Shown here piece after piece: positions 1 to 7,970 of a DNA stretch of 64,000 nucleotides; position 1 is the stretch's first letter, and every line of letters begins with the position of its first letter. This DNA comes from Chloroflexota bacterium (GTDB lineage: Bacteria; Chloroflexota; Dehalococcoidia; Tepidiformales; Tepidiformaceae). Location of the stretch: positions 62,001-126,000 of the forward strand of contig JAPPAK010000006.1 in NCBI GenBank assembly GCA_026705605.1, in the 5' to 3' direction. The notes beneath the pieces were generated by a model. It worked only from the letters and a program-made list of their open reading frames with translations. It made no database searches and was not told the DNA's origin. A program made the translations under genes and the position numbers.

Positions 1-314
1 ATTTCGAACAAGTGTTCTTATCGGGCGCATTCGTGCGAGGCCGCACGGTCTCGCTCAGGATCCTGGAGCGCAGTGAGGGCCCGACTCGCGTCGGGCTCGC
101 CGTGGGGAAGCGGCTGGACAAGCGGGCGGTAATCAGAAACCGCGTGCGTCGTCGACTGCGGGAAGCACTGCGGCGTTTCGAGCTGCGCGACGGGTACGAC
201 GTGGTCGTAATCGCAAGGCGGTCAGCCCTCACGGATGCGGCGCCGGCGCTCCGGGAGGACGTGGCGAGGGTGTGCGGGAAGGCCGGCCTGCTAGGCGGGG
301 AGGATTCCGGGTGA
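1..314 (+). CDS. rnpA: Ribonuclease P protein component (5' end outside window)
   Basis: This is the protein subunit of RNase P, which helps the RNA subunit trim 5' leaders from pre-tRNAs. The reading frame is open from the first base, so the true start lies upstream of the window. The family signature is clear: RVGLAVGKRLDKRAVIRNRVRRRLREALR is the basic RNR helix that contacts the RNA, followed by GYDVVVIAR. The next gene overlaps its stop codon (GTGA), giving the classic rnpA-yidD order found beside the replication origin. rpmH is expected immediately upstream but cannot be seen. Confidence 0.95.
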   Translation, partial: FEQVFLSGAFVRGRTVSLRILERSEGPTRVGLAVGKRLDKRAVIRNRVRRRLREALRRFELRDGYDVVVIARRSALTDAAPALREDVARVCGKAGLLGGEDSG

Positions 315-523
315 GGTGGGTGCTGATCGGAGCCATTCGCGTGTACCAGGTGACACTGGCGGCCCTGTTCATGGGAAACTGCCGCTTCGAGCCCAGTTGC
401 TCGAGGTATGGGGAGGAAGCACTACGCCGGCACGGCGCAGTGCGAGGAACGTGGCTAACGGCGAAGCGACTCGGCCGATGCCGACCGGGAGGCGGATTCG
501 GGTACGACCCGGTGCCCGATTGA
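311..523 (+). CDS. yidD: Membrane protein insertion efficiency factor YidD
   Basis: YidD is a small membrane-associated factor that assists YidC-dependent insertion of inner-membrane proteins. The 70-residue product carries the family core GNCRFEPSCSRYGEEALRRHGAVRGTWLTAKRLGRCRP with its three conserved cysteines and the final GGFGYDPVP. I chose the GTG that overlaps the rnpA stop (GTGA), because the longer in-frame extension would run inside rnpA. yidC does not follow directly. A 500-bp parS-bearing gap and a lipoprotein gene lie between them. Confidence 0.95.
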   Translation: MRWVLIGAIRVYQVTLAALFMGNCRFEPSCSRYGEEALRRHGAVRGTWLTAKRLGRCRPGGGFGYDPVPD

Positions 524-534
524 GCCCGGGCCAC

Positions 535-550
535 TGTTTCACGTGAAACA
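535..550. promoter_or_regulatory. parS site 1
   Basis: TGTTTCACGTGAAACA, an exact match to the bacterial parS palindrome that loads ParB. It lies 11 bp after the yidD stop. The cognate ParA and ParB are encoded 4.4-6.1 kb downstream. Confidence 0.97.
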
Positions 551-862
551 GTCCGATGGAGGAGTACTGCGCCACTACCAGTGCGATTCGAAGGGGCAGG
601 AGGCTTCTTGCGGAGGGTGCTGGCATACCAGTGAGTCGTAGCGGGTCGAGGCAGCGTCGATCGGGCGGTTGGCGGACGGTCGTGGGCGGAACAGGTGTTG
701 CAGGAACAGGCGCAGTCCGGCCGGAGGAGCGGGGCGACGCAGGGACGTCAGGAGTGTGAACGCAGCCCTGGAGGGGGGTCGATGGCCTGGGATGCGGTAG
801 GGAGGCGAAGGGCACTTGGTGTGGGGAGCCGGGATGAACTGACGGAAGCAAGACCCCGGCAG

Positions 863-878
863 TGTTTCACGTGAAACA
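863..878. promoter_or_regulatory. parS site 2
   Basis: A second exact TGTTTCACGTGAAACA palindrome, 328 bp from site 1 in the gene-free stretch. Confidence 0.97.
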
Positions 879-980
879 GTCGGGGCGTGTCCCTCGCCGT
901 CACAATGAAAAATAGCTAAGGCGCTTGGGCGGGTGGTCAAAACGGTAACTGACAGGCGCGCGAAGGTTGCGGGGATGCGG

Positions 981-996
981 TGTTTCACGTGAAACA
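981..996. promoter_or_regulatory. parS site 3
   Basis: A third exact TGTTTCACGTGAAACA palindrome, 118 bp from site 2 and 41 bp before the lipoprotein start. The reading frame is open through it, which creates a false upstream GTG start for the lipoprotein. A centromere site is the better explanation. Confidence 0.97.
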
Positions 997-1036
997 GAAA
1001 CTTACGTCTGCTGACCGTAACGGGGTTGCTGCTAGG

Positions 1037-2173
1037 ATGCCTTCCGTGCGCCTCTCGAAGCTCCTGATCCCCGTGATCCTGGTTGTGGCGGTGTTCTCCA
1101 GCGCCTGCGTGGGCTTTTCCGAGCCCCGCGGCTGGGCGGCGCCCGTGTTCGACGGGGAAACGGTCTACGTGTTCCTGGATCGCGACGAGTTCGTCGCCGC
1201 AAACCTCGATGAGTTCGGGGCTGAGTGGAGCTGGACGTTCCCGGACGACGATCTCGACGCGGAGAAGGAGTTCGACCTCGAGGCGGTCTACGGCCCGCCC
1301 CTGTTCGCGGGGGATCGCATCATTCTTGCGGGCTTCTCGGGGGAAATGGTCGCTCTGGGGCCCGAGGGGCGCTTCATTGCGGGGCGGGGGAGCTGGTGGC
1401 GCGACGACGTGAACGGCAGCATCGTCGGGGGCGCGACATTGGCCGGCGACCGTTTCGTCTTCGGCACCACGGAACAGCGCCTCTACGTGCGTAACGTCGT
1501 CGATGGGGGCGCCGTCGCGCCCTGGCCGATCGATGGCCGGAAGCTGAAGGGTGAAATCTGGTCTCAACCAGTTGTCGTCGACAATATCATGTACGTCGGG
1601 ACCATGGATGGCAACCTCTACGCCTTCGACCTCGAGTCGGGGCAGGCGCTCTGGACGCGGCCGTTCGAGGCGGGCGGCGCGATAGCGGACCTGGCGCACA
1701 TCGGCGACGGCACGTTGTTCGTGCCGACCCTTCGGGGCCAGGTGTGGCTGGTCGACGCGGAAACGGGCGCCGCTCTGCGCGACCCATTCGAAGCCGAGGG
1801 CTGGGTGTGGACGCGCCCCGTCATCCGCGACGGCGTCGCCTACTTCGGTGACTTCGAGGATCTGGTCTATGCCTGGGATATGGACTCCGGGCGGACGCTC
1901 TGGACGTACCGGGCGGAGAACAAGGTCAAGGCCCAGGGCGTCATAATCGACGAAACGCTTATCGTTGGCGATGAGAGCGGCACGGTGCACTTCGTGGATC
2001 TGGCAAGTGGTGTGCGGCGGAATGCTGTGAAACTCGACGGGGCAGGGAAGATTCGAGCAGGTTTGGTGGAAAAGGAAGGTTTTGCCTGGATCCTCGGCAC
2101 CGAGGGCAGGCTCTACCGCGCCGACCCCGCGACGCTCACCGTCATCGAGCGTGAAGTGCGAGGCGCGCCGTGA
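1037..2173 (+). CDS. PQQ-type beta-propeller lipoprotein
   Basis: A 378-residue exported lipoprotein. A hydrophobic signal (SKLLIPVILVVAVFSS) ends in a lipobox cysteine (SSAC), and the rest is a run of PQQ/BamB-like blades (DGETVYVFLD, MYVGTMDGNLYAFDLESGQALW, AYFGDFEDLVYAWDMDSGRTLW, LIVGDESGTVHFVDLASG). I chose the ATG at 1037 because it places the signal peptide correctly. The upstream frame only translates parS site 3. Its stop overlaps the yidC start (GTGA), so the two are translationally coupled. It may act as a scaffold for membrane-protein insertion, by analogy with BamB. That role is an inference. Confidence 0.85.
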   Translation: MPSVRLSKLLIPVILVVAVFSSACVGFSEPRGWAAPVFDGETVYVFLDRDEFVAANLDEFGAEWSWTFPDDDLDAEKEFDLEAVYGPPLFAGDRIILAGFSGEMVALGPEGRFIAGRGSWWRDDVNGSIVGGATLAGDRFVFGTTEQRLYVRNVVDGGAVAPWPIDGRKLKGEIWSQPVVVDNIMYVGTMDGNLYAFDLESGQALWTRPFEAGGAIADLAHIGDGTLFVPTLRGQVWLVDAETGAALRDPFEAEGWVWTRPVIRDGVAYFGDFEDLVYAWDMDSGRTLWTYRAENKVKAQGVIIDETLIVGDESGTVHFVDLASGVRRNAVKLDGAGKIRAGLVEKEGFAWILGTEGRLYRADPATLTVIEREVRGAP

Positions 2174-3150
2174 TCACCGCAGTCCCGCAGCGGGCCCTCC
2201 TCGGCCTCGCCCTGATCGGCGGCGTCGCGCTTGTCTTCGCGATCGCGACCTTCGGCTTCGGGAAGACGTTCACCGTCGGGTTGCTCGATCCGATGATCAA
2301 CGTGCTCGTGGTGCTCAACCACGCGCTCTGGGGCAGCTTCGGGCTCGCGGTCATCGCCTTCACCATCCTCGTGCGGCTGGTCACCTTCCCGCTCACCATG
2401 CGCCAGCTCCAGCAGACGCGCGCCATGCAGGCGCTGCAGCCGCGCGTTCAGGAGATCCAGAAGAAGTTCACCGACCCCAAGCGGCGCCAGGAAGAGATGA
2501 TGAAGGCCTACCGCGAGGCGGGGGTCAATCCGCTCGGCTGCCTGGGCCCGCTGGTGCTGCAGTTCCCCATCCTGATTGCGCTCTTCTATGCCATCCGCCA
2601 GACGCTGGCGATCTCGCCCGAGGCGCTCGACAACCTCTCCGGCCACCTCTACTCGTGGAGCTACATCCAGAGCGCCATCCCGCTCGAAGAGAGCTTTATT
2701 GGCATCAACCTGGCCGAAGGCGCGTCCATCAGCGTGCTCAACCTCAACCTCCTGGTGGTGGTGCTGGTTGGGTTCTCCACCTGGGCCCAGTCGAAGACGA
2801 CGGTCACCGTCGCGACGGACGAACGGGCGCGCACGCAGCAACAGATGATGACCTGGATGCTGCCCATCATGTTCATGTTTTTCGGTCTCAGTTTCCCCAG
2901 TGGAGTAAGCCTCTACTGGGTTGTCACCTCGTTTGTGAGCGTGGGGCTCAACGTCATGGTCTATGGCTTCCCCGCGCTCAACATTCCGCCTCTGGTGGGG
3001 CCACCGAATCCCCCTGCCCCGGTCGAGGCGGCTGCATCCGTATCTTCGGAGGGCTCGGGCCAGACACGCTCGCGTCCCTCCCGCGAATTGAGGACATCTA
3101 CCCATGGATCACGCCGAAGCAAACGGAAAAACCGTCGACGACGCGCTTAA
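2170..3150 (+). CDS. yidC: Membrane protein insertase YidC/SpoIIIJ
   Basis: YidC inserts and folds membrane proteins, alone or with SecYEG. The 326-residue form lacks the large periplasmic domain of Gram-negative YidC and matches the SpoIIIJ type. It has an N-terminal hydrophobic segment, then the core TILVRLVTFPLTMRQLQQTRAMQ with the groove arginine and NPLGCLGPLVLQFPILIALFYAI, and further membrane spans in LNLLVVVLVGFSTW and MLPIMFMFFGLSFPSGVSLYW. The C-terminus is a strongly basic tail that probably binds ribosomes. The last 47 nt overlap jag. Confidence 0.95.
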   Translation: MITAVPQRALLGLALIGGVALVFAIATFGFGKTFTVGLLDPMINVLVVLNHALWGSFGLAVIAFTILVRLVTFPLTMRQLQQTRAMQALQPRVQEIQKKFTDPKRRQEEMMKAYREAGVNPLGCLGPLVLQFPILIALFYAIRQTLAISPEALDNLSGHLYSWSYIQSAIPLEESFIGINLAEGASISVLNLNLLVVVLVGFSTWAQSKTTVTVATDERARTQQQMMTWMLPIMFMFFGLSFPSGVSLYWVVTSFVSVGLNVMVYGFPALNIPPLVGPPNPPAPVEAAASVSSEGSGQTRSRPSRELRTSTHGSRRSKRKNRRRRA

Positions 3151-4135
3151 GGCGGCGTTGGCCAAGCTCAACGCAACCGTTGATGAAGTCGAGCTCGTCG
3201 TGCTGGACGAAGGACAGCGTGGCGGGCTCTTCGGGCGCGGCGCCCGCGACGCCGTCGTACGCGTCGAACGCCGCGCGGACGGGCCGCGCGAACGATCGCC
3301 GGAGCCTCCCGACACCAGCATCCCCCGCGGGCGCGGCGGCCGAGGGGGACGTGGGGGCAGCGGTGGAGCCGCCGGCCGCGACCGTGGACGCCGCGGTGGC
3401 AGCGGCGGTGGGCGCAGGCGCGGCGGCTCGGGCGGCCCGCGCGGTGGCTCCGGTGGCGGTCAGCGTGGACCTCGCGCCGAGCGAGAGCCGCAGCTGACGG
3501 AACAGGACTTCTTTGGCGAAGGCGCCGCCCCGCCCCCGCGTCAGCCGGCGCGCAGCGGGCCTCCCCCTCGCCGCTCGTCCGGTGGCGGTGGTGGCGGTGG
3601 TTCCCGCCGCGATCGCCCGCGCAGGCGTCGGGAAGAGAACATCGAGCCCGACATCAACGCCGAGGAGGTCGATCTCGCGGCCGAGGTGGTCGATTCCATC
3701 CTCCAGATCCTCGAGATCGACGCCGACATCAACATCCGCGAGCCCGTGACCGCCGGCGACGGCCTCGGCAGCGCCCGCGCCGTGATCGACATCTCCGGGG
3801 ACGACCTCGGGATGCTCATCGGGCGGCGCGGCGAGAGCCTGATGGCCTTCCAGTACGTCGTGAACCTCGTGATGACGCGGCGCTTCCCCGGCCGGGGGTC
3901 GGTCACGATCGACGTCGAGCAGTACCGCCGCCGTCGCGAGGACCAGGTGGTCTCGCTGGCCGAGCGCATGGCCGAGCGCGTGCGCGACATCGGCGAGCCG
4001 ATCACGCTCGAGCCGATGTCGGCCGCCGAGCGCCGCCTCGTCCACCTCGCCCTCGTCGACGACCCCGAGGTCGAGACGAACAGCGTCGGCGAAGGGGACA
4101 GCCGCAAGGTCGTCATCAGCCTGCTGGAGGATTGA
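3104..4135 (+). CDS. jag: RNA-binding protein Jag/KhpB with Gly/Arg-rich insert
   Basis: Jag (KhpB) is an RNA-binding protein usually encoded after yidC. The 343 residues comprise a Jag-N domain (about 1-55, with a GLFGRGARDAVVRV end), a long low-complexity Gly/Arg/Pro linker (about 65-175), a KH domain with GMLIGRRGESLMAFQYVVN, and a C-terminal R3H domain (EPMSAAERRLVHLALVDD). Start and overlap fit the ATG inside the yidC tail. The linker is much longer and richer in RGG-like steps than in typical Jag and may itself bind RNA. Confidence 0.93.
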   Translation: MDHAEANGKTVDDALKAALAKLNATVDEVELVVLDEGQRGGLFGRGARDAVVRVERRADGPRERSPEPPDTSIPRGRGGRGGRGGSGGAAGRDRGRRGGSGGGRRRGGSGGPRGGSGGGQRGPRAEREPQLTEQDFFGEGAAPPPRQPARSGPPPRRSSGGGGGGGSRRDRPRRRREENIEPDINAEEVDLAAEVVDSILQILEIDADINIREPVTAGDGLGSARAVIDISGDDLGMLIGRRGESLMAFQYVVNLVMTRRFPGRGSVTIDVEQYRRRREDQVVSLAERMAERVRDIGEPITLEPMSAAERRLVHLALVDDPEVETNSVGEGDSRKVVISLLED

Positions 4136-4139
4136 TGGA

Positions 4140-4988
4140 ATGAGCCCGTCCGCGCCAGGAATCGTGATCGTCGGGAACGTGACCGAGGACTTGACGCCCG
4201 AGGGCGCCTGGACGCCGGGCGGCCCCGCGCTCTACAGCGCGCGCGCCGCGGCGGCGCTGGGCGCGGACGTGACGCTCGTGACCCGCGTGCCCGAGGACTA
4301 CGACCGGAGCCTCTTCGAGGGGCTGACCGTGAAGGAGCTTCCAGCCGAGGGCAGTCCCCGCTTCGAGAATACCCATCCCGACGGCGGGCTCCGCCGCCAG
4401 ATGCTGCACCAGGCGGGTGAACCGATCGCCGCGGATGACCTGCCCGCTGGTCTGACCGCCGATGCGGCCATCGCCGCCCCGGTGCTCGATGAGCTGGAAG
4501 CGTTCCCGCCCGTCGAGGCGCCAGTGCGCGTCGTCTCGCTGCAGGGCGCTTTGCGCTGGGGCATGCCGAACCAGCCCGTGCGCCGCGCGGCCTACGCGCC
4601 TTCGCGGGCGCGTGCGCTGCAGCCGATGGGCGCGATCGCCGTCTTCAGCGACGAAGATGCTGACGATCCGCCCGACCTCGCGCGCGGGCTCTCCGCCCGC
4701 GGCCCGGCGATCGTGACGCGCGGCGCCCGTGGCGCCTGGCTCTATCGCAGGGGCGCGCGCAGCGTCCTGCCCGCCTTCGCCACGAACGTGTGCGACACCA
4801 CGGGCGCCGGCGACGGCTTCGTCGCCGCCCTGGCAGTGCGGCTGGTCGAGTCGGGGGACTTGTTCGAATCGTGTACATTCGCAAATGCGATGGGGTCTCT
4901 GGTGGTCGAACGAAGTGGCATGGTGGAGATGCCTTCACGCAAGGAGGTAGAGGCGCGCGTGCGGAGGGGAGCGGCGGATGGCGCGTGA
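4140..4988 (+). CDS. PfkB-family carbohydrate/nucleoside kinase
   Basis: A 282-residue ribokinase-fold protein. It shows an N-terminal GGPALYSARAAAALGADVTLVTRV region and the C-terminal PfkB signature DTTGAGDGFVAAL, which holds the anion hole and catalytic Asp. The substrate cannot be read from sequence. It starts 4 bp after jag and its last 11 nt overlap parA, so it belongs to the yidC-jag-parAB operon. It is shorter than ribokinase (about 300 residues), mainly in the lid region. Confidence 0.85.
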   Translation: MSPSAPGIVIVGNVTEDLTPEGAWTPGGPALYSARAAAALGADVTLVTRVPEDYDRSLFEGLTVKELPAEGSPRFENTHPDGGLRRQMLHQAGEPIAADDLPAGLTADAAIAAPVLDELEAFPPVEAPVRVVSLQGALRWGMPNQPVRRAAYAPSRARALQPMGAIAVFSDEDADDPPDLARGLSARGPAIVTRGARGAWLYRRGARSVLPAFATNVCDTTGAGDGFVAALAVRLVESGDLFESCTFANAMGSLVVERSGMVEMPSRKEVEARVRRGAADGA

Positions 4989-5751
4989 GATCATCGCGTT
5001 CGTGAACCAGAAGGGCGGCGTGGGCAAGACCACGACCGCCGTCTCGCTGGCCGCCGCCCTCGGGCGTCGGGACGAGCGCGTGTTGCTCATCGACCTCGAC
5101 GCGCAGGCGAACGCCACCAGCACCGCCGGCATCGCGCAGGTCGAGGGGCCATCGATCTACGAGGTCCTGATGATGGAGGCGGATGCCCGGGACTGCATCG
5201 TGTCCATCGAGGAGGAGCAGTTCGACGTGCTGCCCGCAACGCGCGAGCTCTCGGGCGCGGAGGTCGAGCTCGCCCCCGCCATGGCGCGCGAGCAGCGCCT
5301 GAAGAACATCTGCGAACCCCTGGCGGAGGAGTACGACTGGATCTTCATCGATTGCCCGCCCTCGCTCGGCATCCTCACGGTGAACGCCCTTACGGCGGCG
5401 ACGAGCGTGGTCATTCCCGTGCAGTGCGAGTACCTGCCGATGGAGGGCCTGGCGAGGCTGATGGAGACGCTGGCGCTCGTGCGGAGCAACCTCAACCCTC
5501 GGCTGCGCACGCTCGGCCTGGTCCTGACGATGCTCGACCGGCGCACGCGCCTCGCGCGCGAGGTGGCCGCCGACGTGATGACCCACTTCCCCAACCAGAC
5601 CTTCAACACCGTGATTCCGCGCGCCGTCAGCATTGCCGAGGCGCCGAGTTACGGGCAGTCGATCTTTCGGTACAGCCCGGGAAGCCGTGCCGCCACCGCC
5701 TACCGCAGGCTGGCGAACGAGCTCACGGAGCGCGTGGGAGTGAGCGCATGA
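4978..5751 (+). CDS. parA: Chromosome-partitioning ATPase ParA/Soj
   Basis: ParA is the deviant Walker ATPase that moves ParB-parS complexes during chromosome segregation. The 257 residues begin with the signature KGGVGKTTTAVSLAAAL (deviant Walker A with the extra Lys), followed by LLIDLDAQANATS and the Walker B region WIFIDCPPSLGILTVNAL. There is no N-terminal DNA-binding extension, as expected for a chromosomal Soj. It overlaps the upstream kinase and ends in an ATGA overlap with parB. Confidence 0.97.
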   Translation: MAREIIAFVNQKGGVGKTTTAVSLAAALGRRDERVLLIDLDAQANATSTAGIAQVEGPSIYEVLMMEADARDCIVSIEEEQFDVLPATRELSGAEVELAPAMAREQRLKNICEPLAEEYDWIFIDCPPSLGILTVNALTAATSVVIPVQCEYLPMEGLARLMETLALVRSNLNPRLRTLGLVLTMLDRRTRLAREVAADVMTHFPNQTFNTVIPRAVSIAEAPSYGQSIFRYSPGSRAATAYRRLANELTERVGVSA

Positions 5752-6623
5752 CACAGCCACGACGAGGACTCGGACGGGGGCTCGATGCCCTCCTGCCCGG
5801 CGGCGGCGGTGAGGAGCCGCCCCCCGGGCGAACGCTGCAGGAGATCGACATCGATCTGATTGCGCCCAACCCGGAGCAGCCGCGCACCAACTTCCCGCCG
5901 GAGCAGCTGCGCGAGCTGGCGGAGTCGATCCGCGAGCACGGCGTCCTCCAGCCCCTCGTGGTGAGCCTGGAGGAGGAGGGCGGCTACCGCCTCATCGCCG
6001 GCGAGCGCCGCCTCCAGGCCGCGCGTCTCGCCGACATGCCGACCGTGCCCGTCGTCGTGCGCGAGGTGGACGGCTCGGAGCTGCTCGAGCTGGCGCTCGT
6101 CGAGAACATCCAGCGTGCCGACCTGAACCCGATCGAGGAAGCGCTCGCCTACCGCCGCCTGCTGAGCGAGTACGGGCTCACGCAGGAGGAGGTGGCGAAA
6201 CGGGTAGGGCGCAGCCGCGCCGCGGTCGCGAACGCCACGCGCCTGCTCCAGCTCGAATCGGAGATCCGCCGCAGCCTCGTGGCGGGCGAGATCCAGGCGG
6301 GGCATGCCCGAGCACTGCTCGGCATGCCCGAAGGCGAAGGCCGCCTCGATGTCTGGCGCGAGGCCGTACGACGCGGCCTGAGCGTGCGCGAGACGGAGGC
6401 AGCCGTGCGGCGCGCCCTCTCCCCCCGCCGCGATCGGCCCCGAACCGCCGAGCCCGCAGCCGGCCGGGGCTCCCCCATGCGCGACATGGAAACGAATCTG
6501 CGCCGAGCCCTCGGCACGCGCGTCACGGTGACGTCGAACCGGGGCGGCGGCGCCCGCATCGTCGTCGACACCTACAGCGACGAAGAGCTCGAGGCGGTCA
6601 CGAGCAAGCTGCTCTCGCTTTAG
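5748..6623 (+). CDS. parB: Chromosome-partitioning protein ParB/Spo0J
   Basis: ParB binds parS and spreads as a CTP-dependent clamp. The 291 residues begin with RRGLGRGLDALLPG, the motif that stimulates ParA. The ParB/Srx nuclease-like fold follows (IAPNPEQPRTNF, LIAGERRLQAARLA, ELALVENIQRADLNPIEEA), then the helix-turn-helix LTQEEVAKRVGRSRAAVANATRLLQL and a C-terminal dimer domain. The start overlaps the parA stop (ATGA). Its targets are the three palindromes 4.7-5.2 kb upstream. Confidence 0.97.
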   Translation: MTQPRRGLGRGLDALLPGGGGEEPPPGRTLQEIDIDLIAPNPEQPRTNFPPEQLRELAESIREHGVLQPLVVSLEEEGGYRLIAGERRLQAARLADMPTVPVVVREVDGSELLELALVENIQRADLNPIEEALAYRRLLSEYGLTQEEVAKRVGRSRAAVANATRLLQLESEIRRSLVAGEIQAGHARALLGMPEGEGRLDVWREAVRRGLSVRETEAAVRRALSPRRDRPRTAEPAAGRGSPMRDMETNLRRALGTRVTVTSNRGGGARIVVDTYSDEELEAVTSKLLSL

Positions 6624-6696
6624 GGTTCGCGCGCAGGGGCGCCAGGCACACCTGGGTGGGTCGGCGCGCGCCGGGGCAGACTGGGGAAGGCACGCG

Positions 6697-7170
6697 ATGA
6701 GCGTCGAGGAACGTCTGCGGGAGTTGGGCATCGAGCTGCCGGAGCCGGCGGCACCGGCCGGGTCATACGTGCCCGCCCGGTTGCACGGCGACCTGCTGGC
6801 TATCTCCGGCCAGATCCCCGTGACGCCCGGCGAACCGCTCCCGACTGGCCACTGCGGCGTCGACGTGACGGTCGAGGAGGGGTACGCCCTCGCGCGGCAG
6901 TGCGCTCTCAACGGGCTCGCCGCCGCCCGCGCCGCCCTCGGTTCGCTCGATCGCATCTCCGGCGTCGTGCGCGTGGGCGGCTACGTCGCCGCGCCCCCCG
7001 ACTTCACCCAGCACCCGGCCGTCATCAACGGCGCATCCGATCTGCTCGTCGAGGTGTTCGGCGAATCCGGTCGCCACGCGCGGGCGGCCGTGGGCATGGC
7101 CTCGCTCCCGCTCGGCGTCCCCGTCGAGGTCGAGTTCCTGTTCGCGATCGCGTCCGGGGAAGGCGCTTAG
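6697..7170 (+). CDS. RidA/YjgF family deaminase
   Basis: A 157-residue member of the RidA superfamily, whose founding member hydrolyses reactive enamine/imine intermediates from PLP enzymes. Landmarks are LLAISGQIP near the N-terminus and RVGGYVAAPPDFTQHPAVINGASDLLVEVFGESGRHARAAVGMASLPLGVPVEVEFLFAI. The last part contains the R-x-A-V-G stretch where RidA has its catalytic arginine. The length and the GASDLL segment fit the longer LPS-like YjgF subgroup rather than true RidA. It is followed by the HigBA locus. Confidence 0.85.
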   Translation: MSVEERLRELGIELPEPAAPAGSYVPARLHGDLLAISGQIPVTPGEPLPTGHCGVDVTVEEGYALARQCALNGLAAARAALGSLDRISGVVRVGGYVAAPPDFTQHPAVINGASDLLVEVFGESGRHARAAVGMASLPLGVPVEVEFLFAIASGEGA

Positions 7171-7240
7171 GGCGTATCATTGCTTGCCTTGTGCAAGCGG
7201 AAACCCCCAGGCAACTGCGGCTGGTCGCCACATTGTTTAT

Positions 7241-7254
7241 GTCTTACGTAAGAC
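7241..7254. promoter_or_regulatory. Candidate HigA operator
   Basis: GTCTTACGTAAGAC is a perfect 14-bp palindrome 19 bp before the higB start, in the only AT-richer patch of this area. HigA antitoxins repress their own operon through such inverted repeats, so this is a good operator candidate. The binding itself is inferred. Confidence 0.6.
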
Positions 7255-7273
7255 GTACTATGAGGCGACCTCG

Positions 7274-7552
7274 GTGATCGGAGGGTTCAGGGACCGGAGA
7301 ACCGAAGCGTTCTTCGCCGGGTATCCGGTTCCGGCCTTTCGTGCCTTTGCCCGTCAGGCGGTGCGCCGGATGACCATCCTGGACCACGCTTCGAGTCTTC
7401 GGGAACTGGGAGCCCTTCGCAGCAACAGGCTGGAAGCGCTCTCTGGAGATCGTGCCGGTCAGTACAGCATCCGCATCAACCGGCAGTGGCGGATCTGCTT
7501 TCGCTGGGGCGAGGAAGGCCCGTACGACGTGCAGATCGTCGACTACCACTGA
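7274..7552 (+). CDS. higB: HigB-like mRNA interferase toxin
   Basis: A 92-residue RelE-superfamily toxin that would cleave ribosome-bound mRNA. The sequence fits the HigB group whose members begin near ...FRDRRTEAFF and end with LRSNRLEALSGDRAGQYSIRINRQWRICFRW...VQIVDYH. I chose the GTG at 7274, giving VIGGFRDRRTEAFF. The longer upstream frame crosses the palindrome and has no homology-like content. The antitoxin follows after an 11-nt gap with a strong GAGGAGG ribosome site. Confidence 0.9.
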   Translation: MIGGFRDRRTEAFFAGYPVPAFRAFARQAVRRMTILDHASSLRELGALRSNRLEALSGDRAGQYSIRINRQWRICFRWGEEGPYDVQIVDYH

Positions 7553-7563
7553 GGAGGATTGAC

Positions 7564-7866
7564 GTGTCTATTCGCAGCGGGATGCCGCCCGTGCATCCAG
7601 GCGAGATCCTTGCCGACGAACTGCAGGAGCTGGGCCTGACCGCCAATGCCCTCGCCGGCCATCTGGCGGTGCCCGCGAACCGGATCACCGCAATCCTCAA
7701 GGGGCAGCGCGGCGTTACCGCCGATACCGCCCTCCGCCTGGCCCGCTATTTCGGCACCACGCCAGAATTCTGGCTCAACCTCCAGAAGACCTATGAGCTG
7801 CGCCTCGCCGAGGTGGAATCCGGCGAGGCAATCAACCTTGAGGTCCACCCCAGAGTCCAGACCTGA
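7564..7866 (+). CDS. higA: HigA-like XRE antitoxin
   Basis: A 100-residue antitoxin with the HigA signature VHPGEILADELQELGLTANALAGHLAVPANRITAILKGQRGVTADTALRLARYFGTTPEFWLNLQ, an XRE helix-turn-helix. It neutralises HigB and probably represses the pair at the palindrome 310 bp upstream. The GTG start at 7564 follows a GAGGAGG site. The toxin-first gene order is typical of higBA. Confidence 0.93.
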   Translation: MSIRSGMPPVHPGEILADELQELGLTANALAGHLAVPANRITAILKGQRGVTADTALRLARYFGTTPEFWLNLQKTYELRLAEVESGEAINLEVHPRVQT

Positions 7867-7970
7867 GCCCTCCTGGAGCAGCCTTCCCGGGCTCGTAAGC
7901 GCGCATGCGCCGCTTAGGAAGGGGCCGGGTAAGGTGGATTGAGGGGTTGTTCGACCCCGGAGGTTTGCCG

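Larger units (their letters stand above)
524..1036. other. Gene-free centromere-like region with three parS sites
   Basis: About 510 bp without a credible gene. It contains three perfect 16-bp parS palindromes at 535-550, 863-878 and 981-996. I looked for DnaA boxes (TTATCCACA-like) and saw none. The only AT-rich stretch is a short one near 903-917. Open frames here lack ribosome-binding sites and family resemblance. The region probably nucleates ParB and may carry the promoter for the downstream lipoprotein operon. Confidence 0.8.

Noticed and set aside
524..980. oriC with DnaA boxes
   Set aside because: I searched by eye for TTATCCACA-like boxes and an AT-rich unwinding element and found neither. 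parS sites are near, but not proof of, the origin itself.
980..1036. Upstream GTG start for the lipoprotein (MFHVKQ...)
   Set aside because: These codons merely translate parS site 3. The ATG at 1037 gives a proper lipoprotein signal peptide.
575..1990. A 471-codon open frame on the minus strand
   Set aside because: It runs antisense through the lipoprotein and the parS region. In very GC-rich DNA such long shadow frames are common, and it has no domain-like content.
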